From positions 77,025-108,106 of the forward strand of contig RQSC01000154.1 in the NCBI GenBank assembly GCA_013416795.1: a stretch of 31,082 nt of DNA. The letters run 5' to 3'. The DNA comes from Prasinococcaceae sp. CCMP 1430 (Eukaryota; Prasinodermophyta; Palmophyllophyceae; Prasinococcales; Prasinococcaceae). Shown here piece after piece: positions 1-8,199 of this stretch. Each line of letters starts with the position of its first letter. Within the stretch, counting starts at the first letter, position 1. The notes below the pieces were generated by a model. The model saw only the letters and a program-made list of their open reading frames with translations, ran no database searches and was not told where the DNA came from. Both the position numbers and the translations under genes were made by a program.

Positions 1-599
1 CGCCGCGCGCGCCGCGCGCGCGCAGAGGCGACGCCGCGGCGACACGTGGCGGGGCGGCCCCAACCAACCGCACCCAACGAACGCCTTGCATCGCACGCCA
101 GAGCCAAAACCACGCCATGGGCAGACGAATTTAGCCACAACCGTCGAATTCATCCCAATCCGTATGGGAACCGCGTCCGCTCCCACCGCACCCCCGAATT
201 CATGCGGCGATGAAAGAAGGCCACCCCGGGGCGCGCGCCGACCGGCCCCGGGGCGTAATTAGGGTTTAGTCGGATGCGCGCGCGCGCGGCACACACGCCC
301 AGTACACAGACGCACATGTGTGATGCGAACACAGCAATTTAGGCGAAATTTTATGAACTACGGATTTGATTGCATCACAAATATTACGTAAATTAGGTCA
401 AAACGGAGAAGAAAATGACGCACGCGCGCGCGCGCACGGACGAAAACGCGCGCGCGCGCGCACGCGCGCGCGCGCCGGCGCGCGCTTTTTTCCGACCCTC
501 AAACGCGCGCGTGCCGCGCGCGCGCCGCGCGCGCGCCCGCAGCGGGGTTCCAACGGAATCCGTCCCTTCCCCCAATTTGAGCGAATCCAATTTAAGAAT
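1..599. other. Left flank without a confident gene
   Basis: This stretch holds no coding frame that I trust. The first 150 bases are GC-rich. Bases 140-400 are relatively AT-rich, as in other 5' flanks of this window, and contain a TTAGGGTTTA telo-box-like string at 259-268. From about 419 the sequence becomes long alternating CG tracts. It probably contains the promoter and 5' leader of the downstream plus-strand gene. A short minus-strand open frame at 150-332 has no recognisable features. Confidence 0.5.
419..540. repeat. Alternating CG tracts
   Basis: Several runs of alternating C and G, interrupted by short A-containing spacers, fill this region just upstream of the first gene. Alternating purine-pyrimidine CG runs are the classical Z-DNA-prone sequence. 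A similar run lies at 10161-10197. Confidence 0.7.
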
Positions 600-2108
600 A
601 TGAGGTGGTTTGGAGTGGAAGGGGGGTTCCGCGTTTTCGCGCGGCGGGGGCGCGGCCGGGCGGCGCGCGGGCGGCGCGAGGCAAGGAGATCGTCAAGTTC
701 TTCAAGAAGCTCACGGGCGTGTACGGCATCGACCGCTGCGGCGGGGCCGAGCGGCAACAGCTTGGCGCACGCGCCGCTGGCCAAGGCGCCCACGGCGCTC
801 GGCGTCACCCACCCGCTCGCGTTGGCGACGCACATGCCGCCAGTCGGCGTCAGCGCGGCCCTCCCGGCGCTGGGCCAGGGCCTGGTGGCTGGGCTCGCGC
901 CCGCCAACCTGGCGTTCGCGGCGGCCGCCGCAGCGGCGGGCAACCAGACCGCGTACGCGGCGCTGGCCCAGCTCACCCAGCAGCTGCAGCAGCAGCAGCA
1001 GCAGACGGCGCTGGCACTGCAGCGGCAGCTGGAAATAGACGCCGCCGCCGAGCAGGCGCGGCGCATCGAGCACGCTCGCCTGGAGCAGGAGGGGCAGAAC
1101 TCGCCCCCGCAGCCGCGCTCGCCGCTGCGGAGCGCCTCCAACGGCACCATCGAGGCGGTGTCGCCGCAGATGTCGCGCGGCGCGCGCACCAACGCGCGTC
1201 GGCCGTCCGTCGAGCACATCTCGAGCCTGCCGCAGGGCCTGGCCAAGGTCCTCGGGACCGTGGGGACCAGCAACGCGCCCCGCGGGACGGGCACGCCGCC
1301 GCCGTCTGAGGGCAGGCCCGTGCTGACCAAGCCCACTGCCTGGCATGCAAAGGACGCGACGTCCGGGCGCGGCAAGAAGAGCAGGAGCGCGACCTCGGGC
1401 GCGTCGTCCAAAGCCGGCAAGAAGCCCAAGGGCGTCGCCAAGCCCGGGAGAGCGCGCGCGGGCGCCGACGCCCCCAAGCCGAAGGGCAAGCCCAGGGGCA
1501 TCCACGCTGCGCGCGCGAGGGAGCGCGAGCGCGTTGCGGCGCGCGAGGCGGCGGCTGCGCGAGGCGAGGCGGTGCCGCATGCGCCCACGCCGTGCTTCGA
1601 CGGCACCAATTGGGTGGGCACGCCCGAGGTCATCGAGAGGGAGATCGGCGACATGGACCAGAAGTCCCTGCAGGCGCGCTTCGAGGCTGTCTACGGCAAG
1701 GCCACCAACAGCAACAACAACGCCTGGCTCCGGCGCAAGCTGCTCGAGGCCTCGGGCCTGCGCGCGCCGCCCGCGCCTCGCTCCAAGGGGCGGCCCACCG
1801 TGCACTTCGCCGGCGCGAGCCTCGGCGTGCAAACGCTCATGCAGCTGGCAGGCCCCGGGTCGCGGTCCGCCAAGAGGAGGTCGACGTCCAAGCGCAAGCC
1901 CTCCCCTGGGGACGCGGTTCCTGCGCAGAGCAAGGGCGTCTCCAAGCCGAGGTCAACGGCCAGGCGCTCGCCCCTGAAAGCCCCGGCCCTGAATTCCGAG
2001 GCCGTGCCGGCGACCGCCGTGCCGGCGACCGCCGTGCCGGCGACCGCCATGCACGGCGCGCCGTTGCTCGCCCACGGACTGGCGGACGCCGCCATCGCCG
2101 CGGCCTGA
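600..2108 (+). CDS. Q-rich and K/R-rich putative nuclear protein, 5' end uncertain
   Basis: I do not recognise this gene. The main frame ends with TGA at 2106-2108, and its first plausible ATG is at 600. Visible parts are an Ala-rich stretch, a glutamine run (about 981-1003), a basic Ser/Lys/Arg/Pro-rich middle suggesting nuclear location, and a compact motif near 1650-1760 reading YGKATNSNNNAWLRRKLLEA. That motif looks like a small helical, possibly DNA- or protein-binding module. The C-terminus has a threefold PATAV repeat. The 5' part is unclear: between about 680 and 745 a different frame (codons starting at 680, 683 and so on) has perfect GC3 and encodes KEIVKFFKKLTGVYGIDRC. The main frame there is a serine-rich string with poor codon use. 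Either a very short intron (for example 719-785 or 721-760) or a one-base assembly insertion would join the two frames. No CTGAC branch motif lies there, which favours the indel. Function unknown. Confidence 0.55.
   Translation: MRWFGVEGGFRVFARRGRGRAARGRREARRSSSSSRSSRACTASTAAAGPSGNSLAHAPLAKAPTALGVTHPLALATHMPPVGVSAALPALGQGLVAGLAPANLAFAAAAAAAGNQTAYAALAQLTQQLQQQQQQTALALQRQLEIDAAAEQARRIEHARLEQEGQNSPPQPRSPLRSASNGTIEAVSPQMSRGARTNARRPSVEHISSLPQGLAKVLGTVGTSNAPRGTGTPPPSEGRPVLTKPTAWHAKDATSGRGKKSRSATSGASSKAGKKPKGVAKPGRARAGADAPKPKGKPRGIHAARARERERVAAREAAAARGEAVPHAPTPCFDGTNWVGTPEVIEREIGDMDQKSLQARFEAVYGKATNSNNNAWLRRKLLEASGLRAPPAPRSKGRPTVHFAGASLGVQTLMQLAGPGSRSAKRRSTSKRKPSPGDAVPAQSKGVSKPRSTARRSPLKAPALNSEAVPATAVPATAVPATAMHGAPLLAHGLADAAIAAA
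2001..2045 (+). repeat. 15-bp tandem repeat x3 in coding sequence
   Basis: The unit GCCGTGCCGGCGACC occurs three times in perfect tandem and encodes a repeated Ala-Val-Pro-Ala-Thr pentapeptide near the C-terminus of the first gene. Perfect identity at DNA level suggests recent slippage. Confidence 0.9.
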
Positions 2109-2493
2109 AAAGGCGCGCACACGAAACAAGAAGCTCCTCGGGATTCGTGCCGGATGCCGGCACGCCCCGCGCGCTGAGAAACTCAAACACCGACACAGAC
2201 TGCTGACCCAGCGACAACAATGTATACTAGTTGGCAGCAGAGCGCGAAGGCCGTAGGCCCCGGGCCGAGCGCACGCGCTCCGAGTAGACGACGCGGTGCG
2301 CAAGCCATTGGGTCCCTCTGCACCCCCTCTCTGCACCCCTCTCCCTTTTTGGTAACTTATGATAGCTGTAGACGAACGTTATACGAATGACAGTGACCCC
2401 CCCGAGCCGCACATGCGCGCGCCCTTAGACGCGCGCGAAGCGCGCGAGCGGTCCGCGGAGCGCGCGCGCGCGCCGCCTCCGCCCGTCGCACCC
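2109..2493. other. Convergent 3' region
   Basis: These 385 bases separate two convergent genes. They hold both 3' untranslated regions. There is a small direct repeat of CCCTCTGCACCCC-like sequence near 2312-2341, and a moderately AT-rich patch at 2345-2395. A TGTAT string follows the plus-strand stop by about 110 bases and might serve in 3' processing. I see no gene, tRNA or mobile element. Confidence 0.5.
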
Positions 2494-4372
2494 TCAGTCG
2501 ACGCTTGATCCGAGGCCCACTACCGACATATTGAGCGGAGACGTGGCCCTCCTCCCCACGCCACTCGCCCCCACCCTCTGCGGCGAGGCCTCGACGAGGT
2601 CCGCGGTAGCGGTGGCCACCAGCTCCGCCGTGCTGAGGGCTGTGGGGCAGGTGGCGTGCCAATGGCGAAACGGGGGGGAGACGAGCATGCCGCCCTCTGT
2701 CAGCACAACATTCGGCGCCGGCACTCAGTGGGCCCGAACGCGCGTGAGCGGGACGCGCGAGCGGTCGTGCTCGCAAGCCCTCGCTCGCTGCGCGCGAGCG
2801 GTCGCGCGTGCACGCACCCTCGGTGACCTCCTCCTCGAGCTGCGCTATTTTGCTCGAGTGCGACACCCGCACCTCACGCTCGAGCGCCTCGAGGCGCGCC
2901 TCGTTGACCTGTGTACCACGCGCTACCTCAGCGAGCTGCCGCCGCATGGCCTCTGCGAGGCCCAACGGCTCGCGTCGCTCGCTTTCCACCATGGCTGCTG
3001 CTGCTCCGCACACCTTCTGCATCATGGCATGCAGCGACTGAACCTCAGAGCTCAGGCTCTCGATCGAGGCTTCGAAGGAGGACAACTTCGAGCGCAGCGA
3101 GCGCACCTCGGCGGACGAGGGTTCAGCGTCGCGCTCGATGCCCTCACAGCGCTGGCGCAATGAGTCGGCCGCCGCGCCTGCCGCGTCCGCCGACGACGCG
3201 GCGCTCGACGCGGCGGCCGCCGCCGCCACGCCGCTGTGCGCGGCCTCCGCCAGACGCGCCATGGCCTCGCCCAAGCTCAAGGGCTCGCTCGACTGTGCGG
3301 CCCCCTCTGAGCCGCCCCCCTCGCCGTCTCTTGTGCCCTCGCTGCGCTGCGGCGTGCCCGCGCCGACCTCAGCGACTGCTCGCACGGCTGCATGGCGCGC
3401 GGACGCGAGCTCGGCTTTCAGCTGTTCGACGCGTTTGGTGAGCACCTCGCAGCGTGCATCATCTCGGCGCGTTTGCATGGCCGCCGCGGCCGCCGCGGTG
3501 GCTGCGTCGCTCTCGAGCTGTCCCAGCGCGCTGTGTAACGCCGCAATGCGCTCCTCCTGCTGCGGAACTCGGCTGCTGAGGCCCTCGGAGAGCTCCGTCA
3601 GCTCGCGCACGCGCCGGCGCAGCTCCTCGTCGCCTTGTCGCTGCGTCGTCCGCTGCGCTTCGGCCGCGGCCGCGCGCAGCTGCTCGGCCTCGGCCTCTAG
3701 AGCCACAAGCTCGGATCGAATCGTTCGAGCGTCCTCGCGCGCAGCGGCTGCGCCGGCGGCCTCTCTGCTCGCGGCGGCCTCGGCGACCTTGGCGCGGTCC
3801 TCCATTGCCGCCAGGCGCTGGCGCGCGTCGTCACGCTCGGCCTCGGCGCGCGCGCGCGCAGCACCGGCATCTTGCGCCTCGGCTTGCCACGCATCGGCGG
3901 CCTCGCGCCACGCCTCCATCTGCGACGCCCAGCCCGCAACTTTTTTGCGCGACGCCGCGAGTTCCTGCGCGTACCGCTCTGCCGCCGCGGATGCTAGCGC
4001 ACCAGCACGGCGGTGGCCCTCGAGCTCAGCGCGGAGCGCCTCTGCCTCGGCGCGCGCGCGCGCGGCGTCGGCTGCCGCGGCTAGTGCCCCACCCTCGGAC
4101 TCGCCTGTGCTCACGAGAGGAGAGGGAGGGCTGGGTTGCTGGTGGGCCGCGCTAATCGGCTGTTGCGACTGTTGCGGGGTGATTGGCTGCTGCTGCTGCT
4201 GCAGCAGCGGCTGGGCCGGGGAGCATCGCGCCATCTGCCCCTGCTCCGTCCGCGCTGCGTGCCAAGCGTGCTGCGCGACGTGCGGCTGCGCGGCCACCTG
4301 GGCCGCCCGTGCCTTTCGCGAGGTGACGGCGGCGGTGGCATTGGTAGCAGCGGTGGCGGCGCCGGCTGCCAT
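2494..4372 (-). CDS. Coiled-coil protein, two exons
   Basis: I infer a 566-residue protein from exons 4372-2818 and 2639-2494. The start at 4372 is chosen because the frame upstream is Arg/Gly/Pro-rich low complexity over a polypyrimidine tract. The first 110 residues are Ala- and Gln-rich and contain Thr-, Gln- and Pro-rich strings. Residues from roughly 120 to 490 are almost entirely Ala/Glu/Arg/Leu/Gln heptad-like sequence typical of a long coiled coil, broken by a Gly/Ser/Glu linker and an Ala/Ser patch. After the intron the frame changes and ends in a short non-helical tail. No catalytic motif is visible. It could be a structural, centrosomal, flagellar or tethering protein; composition alone cannot decide. 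It is divergent to the cupin-TPI gene, with about 535 bp between the starts. Confidence 0.75.
2640..2817 (-). other. Intron of the coiled-coil gene
   Basis: The donor is GTGCGTGC after a phase-1 break. CTGAC lies at 2703-2699, followed by a pyrimidine-rich tract and the acceptor CCACAG ending at 2640. Removing it joins the coiled-coil frame to the open tail frame. An alternative acceptor at 2697 is also in phase, but it lies only three bases after the branch-like adenine and would retain the pyrimidine tract as coding. Confidence 0.7.
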
Positions 4373-4907
4373 GCCGCGCAGCCGGCGGCGGGCGGCGCGG
4401 CGCGGCGCACGGGGCGGCGCTCCCGCCCTCGGCCCTCCCTCTTCCTCTCCCTCTCGTCGCGGCGCCGTTCGTCCCTCGCCCCTCCCCCCCTTTTCCCTCC
4501 ACCCCTCTCCCTCCTCCTCCTTCGCGCGGCTCACCCCCCGCGCGGCGGGCCGCTGTGGCCGCGGCCTCCGCGGCGCCCCGCCACCCCCCACCAGCGCCCG
4601 ATGCGGCCAATCGGCCGTTCCCCGAGCGATCGATGCGCTGCGGGCCGCCCGCGCCCCCGTTGTTATGCGCCCGCCCGTTTTATTTTTGGCGCCTTTTCCG
4701 GGTATTTTGTTTTTAAAAACACCGCACCGCGTGCGAGTGTGGTGACGAGCAGGTGCCCAACCAGCCGCGTCTCAGCCCAAATCCTGCTTTGATTCTCACT
4801 ATGCCGCGGTCTACCGACCCCGAGGCGATGGCCTCTGTTTTTTTTCTCATGGGGTTCCACATCCGCCTGGTGAGGGACACACGCTTCGGTCGGAGCGGGG
4901 GTGTCGA
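4373..4907. promoter_or_regulatory. Divergent promoter region with E2F-like site
   Basis: This gene-free stretch separates the coiled-coil gene and the cupin-TPI gene. Bases 4430-4530 form a long pyrimidine-rich tract on the plus strand, which is the 5' leader of the minus-strand gene. Bases 4675-4730 are unusually AT-rich and contain TTTTTGGCGCC. Within it TTTGGCGC (4685-4692) matches the E2F consensus TTTSSCGC. No TATA box is clear. Confidence 0.45.
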
Positions 4908-6743
4908 TTGACCTGGCCCTTGTCAGTTGACGGCGTTATCCACAACGCCCCAAAAATGTATGGTGGCAACGGGCCCCACTCATCGCAGCGAGCGAGCGAG
5001 CGAGCGCGGGGCGGCGGGGGAGAGCGAGAGCGGGCCGGGGCGGGCCGGGGGGGAGGCGGGCACAACGCGCGCCGCGCACCGCAACGCACGGNCCCGCTCC
5101 GCCGGAGCGCGCCGCGCCGTCTGCGCGCGACTGCCGCCGCCGATGACCGCCGCGCCGTCATCGGCGGCGAGCGATGGCTCACGCACGCGCCGCTGGCGTA
5201 CTTCGCGCTCGACAAGCTCGCGGCCAAAGGCCTCCGCGCGAACGCCGATGTGGGCTCGCCGAACGACTCGTCGCGGCCGCTGCTCAAGCTGGGCGACGTC
5301 GCCGTGGGCTCGTGGGCGTGCACCACCGGCGGATGGGAGAGCCCGTCGCCGCGGGCGTCGACCGAGGTCTTCTACGTGCTGAAGGGCGAGGGCTCTGTCG
5401 ACGATGAAGATGGCACCCGGCACCGCTTCGGGGCGGGGGACCTGGTCACGCTGCCGCGCGGCTGGAGTGGCCGCTGGGACGTGACGTCGACGGAGACGCT
5501 GCACAAGGTGTGGGTTACGCACGCCCACCCCGAGGTTAGCGGCGCCTCCACCGCCGCCGTCGTGACGACGCCGATCGCGCCGGCGCAGACCTCCGGCTGG
5601 TTCAAGCGCGACGTGGCGAGCGGTCCGTCGCACAAGGTGGCGTACAACGTGGGTGGCACGTCGGTCTCGGTGTGGAGTGCCCCGCCCGGCACGAAGCAGC
5701 AGCAAGCCGATCCCACGATCCAGGCGCTCCACGTGCTCGACGGCGTCGCCTTCGTCACCAACGCCGACGGCACCGCGTACCGCTGCGCCGCCGGCGACAC
5801 GCTCGTGCTGCCCGCGGGGTGGTCGGGCAGCTGGGACATTGTCGAGGAGCTGAAGGCGGTGTCGGTCGCCGTCGGCGATGGGACGGCGGCGCCGGGAATC
5901 TCCGCCAGCGCAGCCAGCACTTCGCAGTCCAAGGCCCGCCGGCCTATCGTCGGCGGCAACTGGAAGTGCAATCCCGAGAGCTTCGACGACCTGCCGGGGC
6001 TCATCGCCAACATCAATGCGTGCGACACGACGCACTGCGACGTGTACGTCTGCCCGTCGAACTTGCACGTGGGCGCGGTCTACAATTCGTTCACGAACGG
6101 CGCGCTCGTCGCGCCCCAGAACTGCAACTTCAAGGGCACTGGCGCCTTCACCGGCGAGATGGCGGTCGAGCAGATGAAGTCGATGGGGATGAAATGGGTG
6201 CTCATCGGCCACTCGGAGCGCCGCGGCGAGTTCGGCCTCCCCACGCCGGCTGAGTCGAACGCTCTGCTCGCGACGAAGCTCGAGCACATCCTCGACCAGG
6301 GGCTCAACTGCATCCTCGCGATCGGGGAGCCGCTGCCCGTGCGCGAGAAGGGCATCGACGCTGTCATGGAGAACCTGATTCCGCAGCTCGCCGAGGTGAA
6401 AGATCTGCTGAGCCCCGAGCGCGTCGTCATCGCGTACGAGCCGGTGTGGTCCATCGGCACCGGCGTCACGGCGACGCCGGCGCAGGCGCAGGAGACGCAC
6501 GCGGCCATCCGCCAGTGGATCCGCGAGAACGTCTCCGACAGCTGCGCCGACGGCATCCGCATCCAGTACGGCGGCTCGGCGAACGCTTCGAACGCGCCCG
6601 AGCTTGCGGCGTGCCCCGATGTCGACGGCTTCCTCGTTGGCGGCGCCAGTCTGAAGCCCGAGTTCAAGGACATTGTGGCGGCGCTGGTACCCGAGGAGAC
6701 CCGGCTGGCCGCGGAGCGCCAAAAACTAGAGAAGGCGATGTGA
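4908..6743 (+). CDS. Tandem cupin - triosephosphate isomerase fusion
   Basis: This is one uninterrupted 611-codon frame. Residues about 125-205 and 235-325 are two cupin_3 (DUF861)-type beta-barrel modules. The first has the usual YVLKGEG, GAGDLVTLPRGWSG pattern; the second repeats it as HVLDGVA, AAGDTLVLPAGWSGSWD. After an Ala/Ser/Thr linker, residues about 347-600 are a complete triosephosphate isomerase. It shows GGNWKCN with catalytic Lys353, IGHSERR with His435, AYEPVWSIGTG with Glu511 and the phosphate loop, then YGGSAN and GFLVGGASL. TPI interconverts dihydroxyacetone phosphate and glyceraldehyde 3-phosphate in glycolysis and the Calvin cycle. No in-frame ATG lies between the second cupin and the catalytic lysine, so the isomerase cannot be made alone from this transcript without splicing. 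The Arg/Ala/Ser-rich N-terminus resembles a plastid transit peptide. The start could be 4908 or 4956, and the single N at 5092 makes the N-terminus slightly uncertain. Confidence 0.9.
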   Translation: MTWPLSVDGVIHNAPKMYGGNGPHSSQRASERARGGGGERERAGAGRGGGGHNARRAPQRTXPLRRSAPRRLRATAAADDRRAVIGGERWLTHAPLAYFALDKLAAKGLRANADVGSPNDSSRPLLKLGDVAVGSWACTTGGWESPSPRASTEVFYVLKGEGSVDDEDGTRHRFGAGDLVTLPRGWSGRWDVTSTETLHKVWVTHAHPEVSGASTAAVVTTPIAPAQTSGWFKRDVASGPSHKVAYNVGGTSVSVWSAPPGTKQQQADPTIQALHVLDGVAFVTNADGTAYRCAAGDTLVLPAGWSGSWDIVEELKAVSVAVGDGTAAPGISASAASTSQSKARRPIVGGNWKCNPESFDDLPGLIANINACDTTHCDVYVCPSNLHVGAVYNSFTNGALVAPQNCNFKGTGAFTGEMAVEQMKSMGMKWVLIGHSERRGEFGLPTPAESNALLATKLEHILDQGLNCILAIGEPLPVREKGIDAVMENLIPQLAEVKDLLSPERVVIAYEPVWSIGTGVTATPAQAQETHAAIRQWIRENVSDSCADGIRIQYGGSANASNAPELAACPDVDGFLVGGASLKPEFKDIVAALVPEETRLAAERQKLEKAM

Positions 6744-6865
6744 GCGAGCGAGACAGAGACCCTGCCCGTGCCCCGTGCCGGCCGCCCGCCGACTCGACGC
6801 CTACTCCGCGAGCAGTTTTTGTTAAGATCCTAGGTTGTGTGTTTGCTTTGCCCCCAGACCCGCCG

Positions 6866-6892
6866 CACACACACACACACACACACACACAC
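6866..6892. repeat. CA dinucleotide microsatellite
   Basis: An uninterrupted CA run of 27 bases lies in the 3' flank of the cupin-TPI gene. Confidence 0.95.
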
Positions 6893-6921
6893 GAGTTCCC
6901 CCAGCCGACGGGTCGGTCCCC

Positions 6922-6951
6922 TTGAATTGAATTGAATTGAATCGAATCGAA
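6922..6951. repeat. TTGAA/TCGAA pentanucleotide repeat
   Basis: Four TTGAA units are followed by two TCGAA units, six pentamers in all. It lies between the cupin-TPI gene and the CS-domain gene, about 205 bases before the latter's start. Confidence 0.95.
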
Positions 6952-7157
6952 TGCGCGAATCACGCGCGCACTTGGTATCATGCGTTCGAACAGAGCCTGA
7001 TCAGACGGACGGTCGCGTGTTCCGTTCCCCCAGCGGGCGCGGGCGCCGGCGGGGCGCGCCAAGCGGCACACCCCGCGCCGGCGCGAGGCGCGGCCGCCTG
7101 GCGGGCGAGCGGCGGGCCGCAACCGGCTCCGGCGCGGAACAGCGGGCGGCAGCGGCG

Positions 7158-8003
7158 ATGACGGACTTCGCCAAGTGGGACCGCATCGTCTTCGAGATGA
7201 GCGACAGCGATGATGAGGCAGCGGCGACCGCGACGGCAGCGGCCGAGCGCGCGCCGCGCGCGGTGCCTCGGCCGGTCGTCGCCAACGGCATGGGCAACGC
7301 GCTCGGCCACAACGCCGATGTGGCCGACGTCGAAGCGGTGCGCCTTAGTGAGGTCGCCTGGCGCGACCTGGGCGACACGGTGGAGATCACATTGCCGCTG
7401 GGCGATGCTGCGCGCAACAGCGTCGCATGCAGCTTCGGTGCTCGATCGATTGAGCTGCGGCTAGGCGCACCGCCCACGCAGCAGCGCGTGCTGCGCGTGA
7501 AGCGGCTGCATGCGCGCGTCGCGCCGGAGCGGTGCGAGTTCGCCGTGGCGTCGAAGGGCACGGCGGACTTTCACTCGGAGGGGATCGTGCGCGTGACGCT
7601 AGTGAAGGTAGATGCGGGGGGAGCGGCATGGAAGTCGCTCGAGGCCACGGGTCCTGACGCGCTACAGGTCAGCGCGCGCGAGCGAGCGCGCGGCGCGCCT
7701 CCGCTGACCATCAGTAGCTACTCGTGGCTCGATCTCACGCAGGGCGTGCGTGTGTTCCTCAACGTGCCCGAAATCGACAGCATCCCACTCGGGGACATCA
7801 CCGTCAACTTCCGGGACAAGTCTTTTGACGTGGAGGTACTCGACATCGCGCGTGCCAAGCGCTGGGTGCTCGCCGTCACGGAACTGCCTGACACCGTCAT
7901 TATCGGGCAGTGCAAGTGGAAGGTCAAGGACGGTCAGCTTTCGGTGTATCTGCGCAAGTGGGCGCGCATGGGATGGTCTAAACTCCAGATGAAGCGAGGA
8001 TGA
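7158..8003 (+). CDS. Double CS-domain (p23/CacyBP-like) protein
   Basis: The 281-residue protein starts at ATG 7158 with MTDFAKWDRIVFEMSDSDDE, a short Lys-Trp-Asp plus acidic pattern common at the N-terminus of CS-domain proteins; sequence upstream is Arg/Gly-rich leader. Two CS-type beta-sandwich regions follow. One spans about residues 58-165 (VAWRDLGDTVEITLPLG). A better one spans about 184-278 (SSYSWLDLTQ, then GDITVNFRDKSFDVEVLD and a closing VYLRKWARMGWSKL). The second resembles the CacyBP/SIP CS domain. CS domains act as Hsp90 co-chaperone or scaffolding modules in the cytosol and nucleus. No Siah-binding, SGS or TPR segment is seen. Compared with CacyBP it replaces the N-terminal dimerisation region by another CS-like domain. 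A CS-domain assignment is firm; the exact subfamily is not. Confidence 0.8.
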   Translation: MTDFAKWDRIVFEMSDSDDEAAATATAAAERAPRAVPRPVVANGMGNALGHNADVADVEAVRLSEVAWRDLGDTVEITLPLGDAARNSVACSFGARSIELRLGAPPTQQRVLRVKRLHARVAPERCEFAVASKGTADFHSEGIVRVTLVKVDAGGAAWKSLEATGPDALQVSARERARGAPPLTISSYSWLDLTQGVRVFLNVPEIDSIPLGDITVNFRDKSFDVEVLDIARAKRWVLAVTELPDTVIIGQCKWKVKDGQLSVYLRKWARMGWSKLQMKRG

Positions 8004-8095
8004 GGACGGCGGGGCCGCTGGTGCTGGTGCGCACGCGTGTTTGCGCGTGTCTCCCGCCCATCACAGCGCCCGCGACTTAGCAGGTGGGGGCAAAA

Positions 8096-8100
8096 TTACA
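8096..8100 (-). terminator. TGTAA-type polyadenylation signal
   Basis: On the minus strand this reads TGTAA within TGTAATTTTGC, about 100 bases after the stop of the J-domain gene. TGTAA is the usual signal in green algae. The 196-bp convergent gap it lies in holds no gene. Confidence 0.5.
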
Positions 8101-8199
8101 GTACTGTACATGAATTTTGATTACGGGCTCCGCCGGGGTTGCTGGCACAAATAGCGCGCGCGCGGACGGAAGTTCAACGCGGTGGCAGCACGCCCTCCG

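Noticed and set aside
2640-2697. Alternative acceptor at 2697 in the coiled-coil gene
   Set aside because: It is in phase, but the retained segment is the pyrimidine tract after CTGAC, which is better explained as the intron's 3' end.
3138-4745. Plus-strand 535-codon Ala/Ser/Arg-rich frame
   Set aside because: It is antisense to the coiled-coil gene and reflects Ala/Glu/Arg codons read backwards.
4980-6722. Minus-strand 580-codon frame opposite the cupin-TPI gene
   Set aside because: The sense strand has unmistakable cupin and TPI motifs; the antisense is Arg-rich and motif-free.
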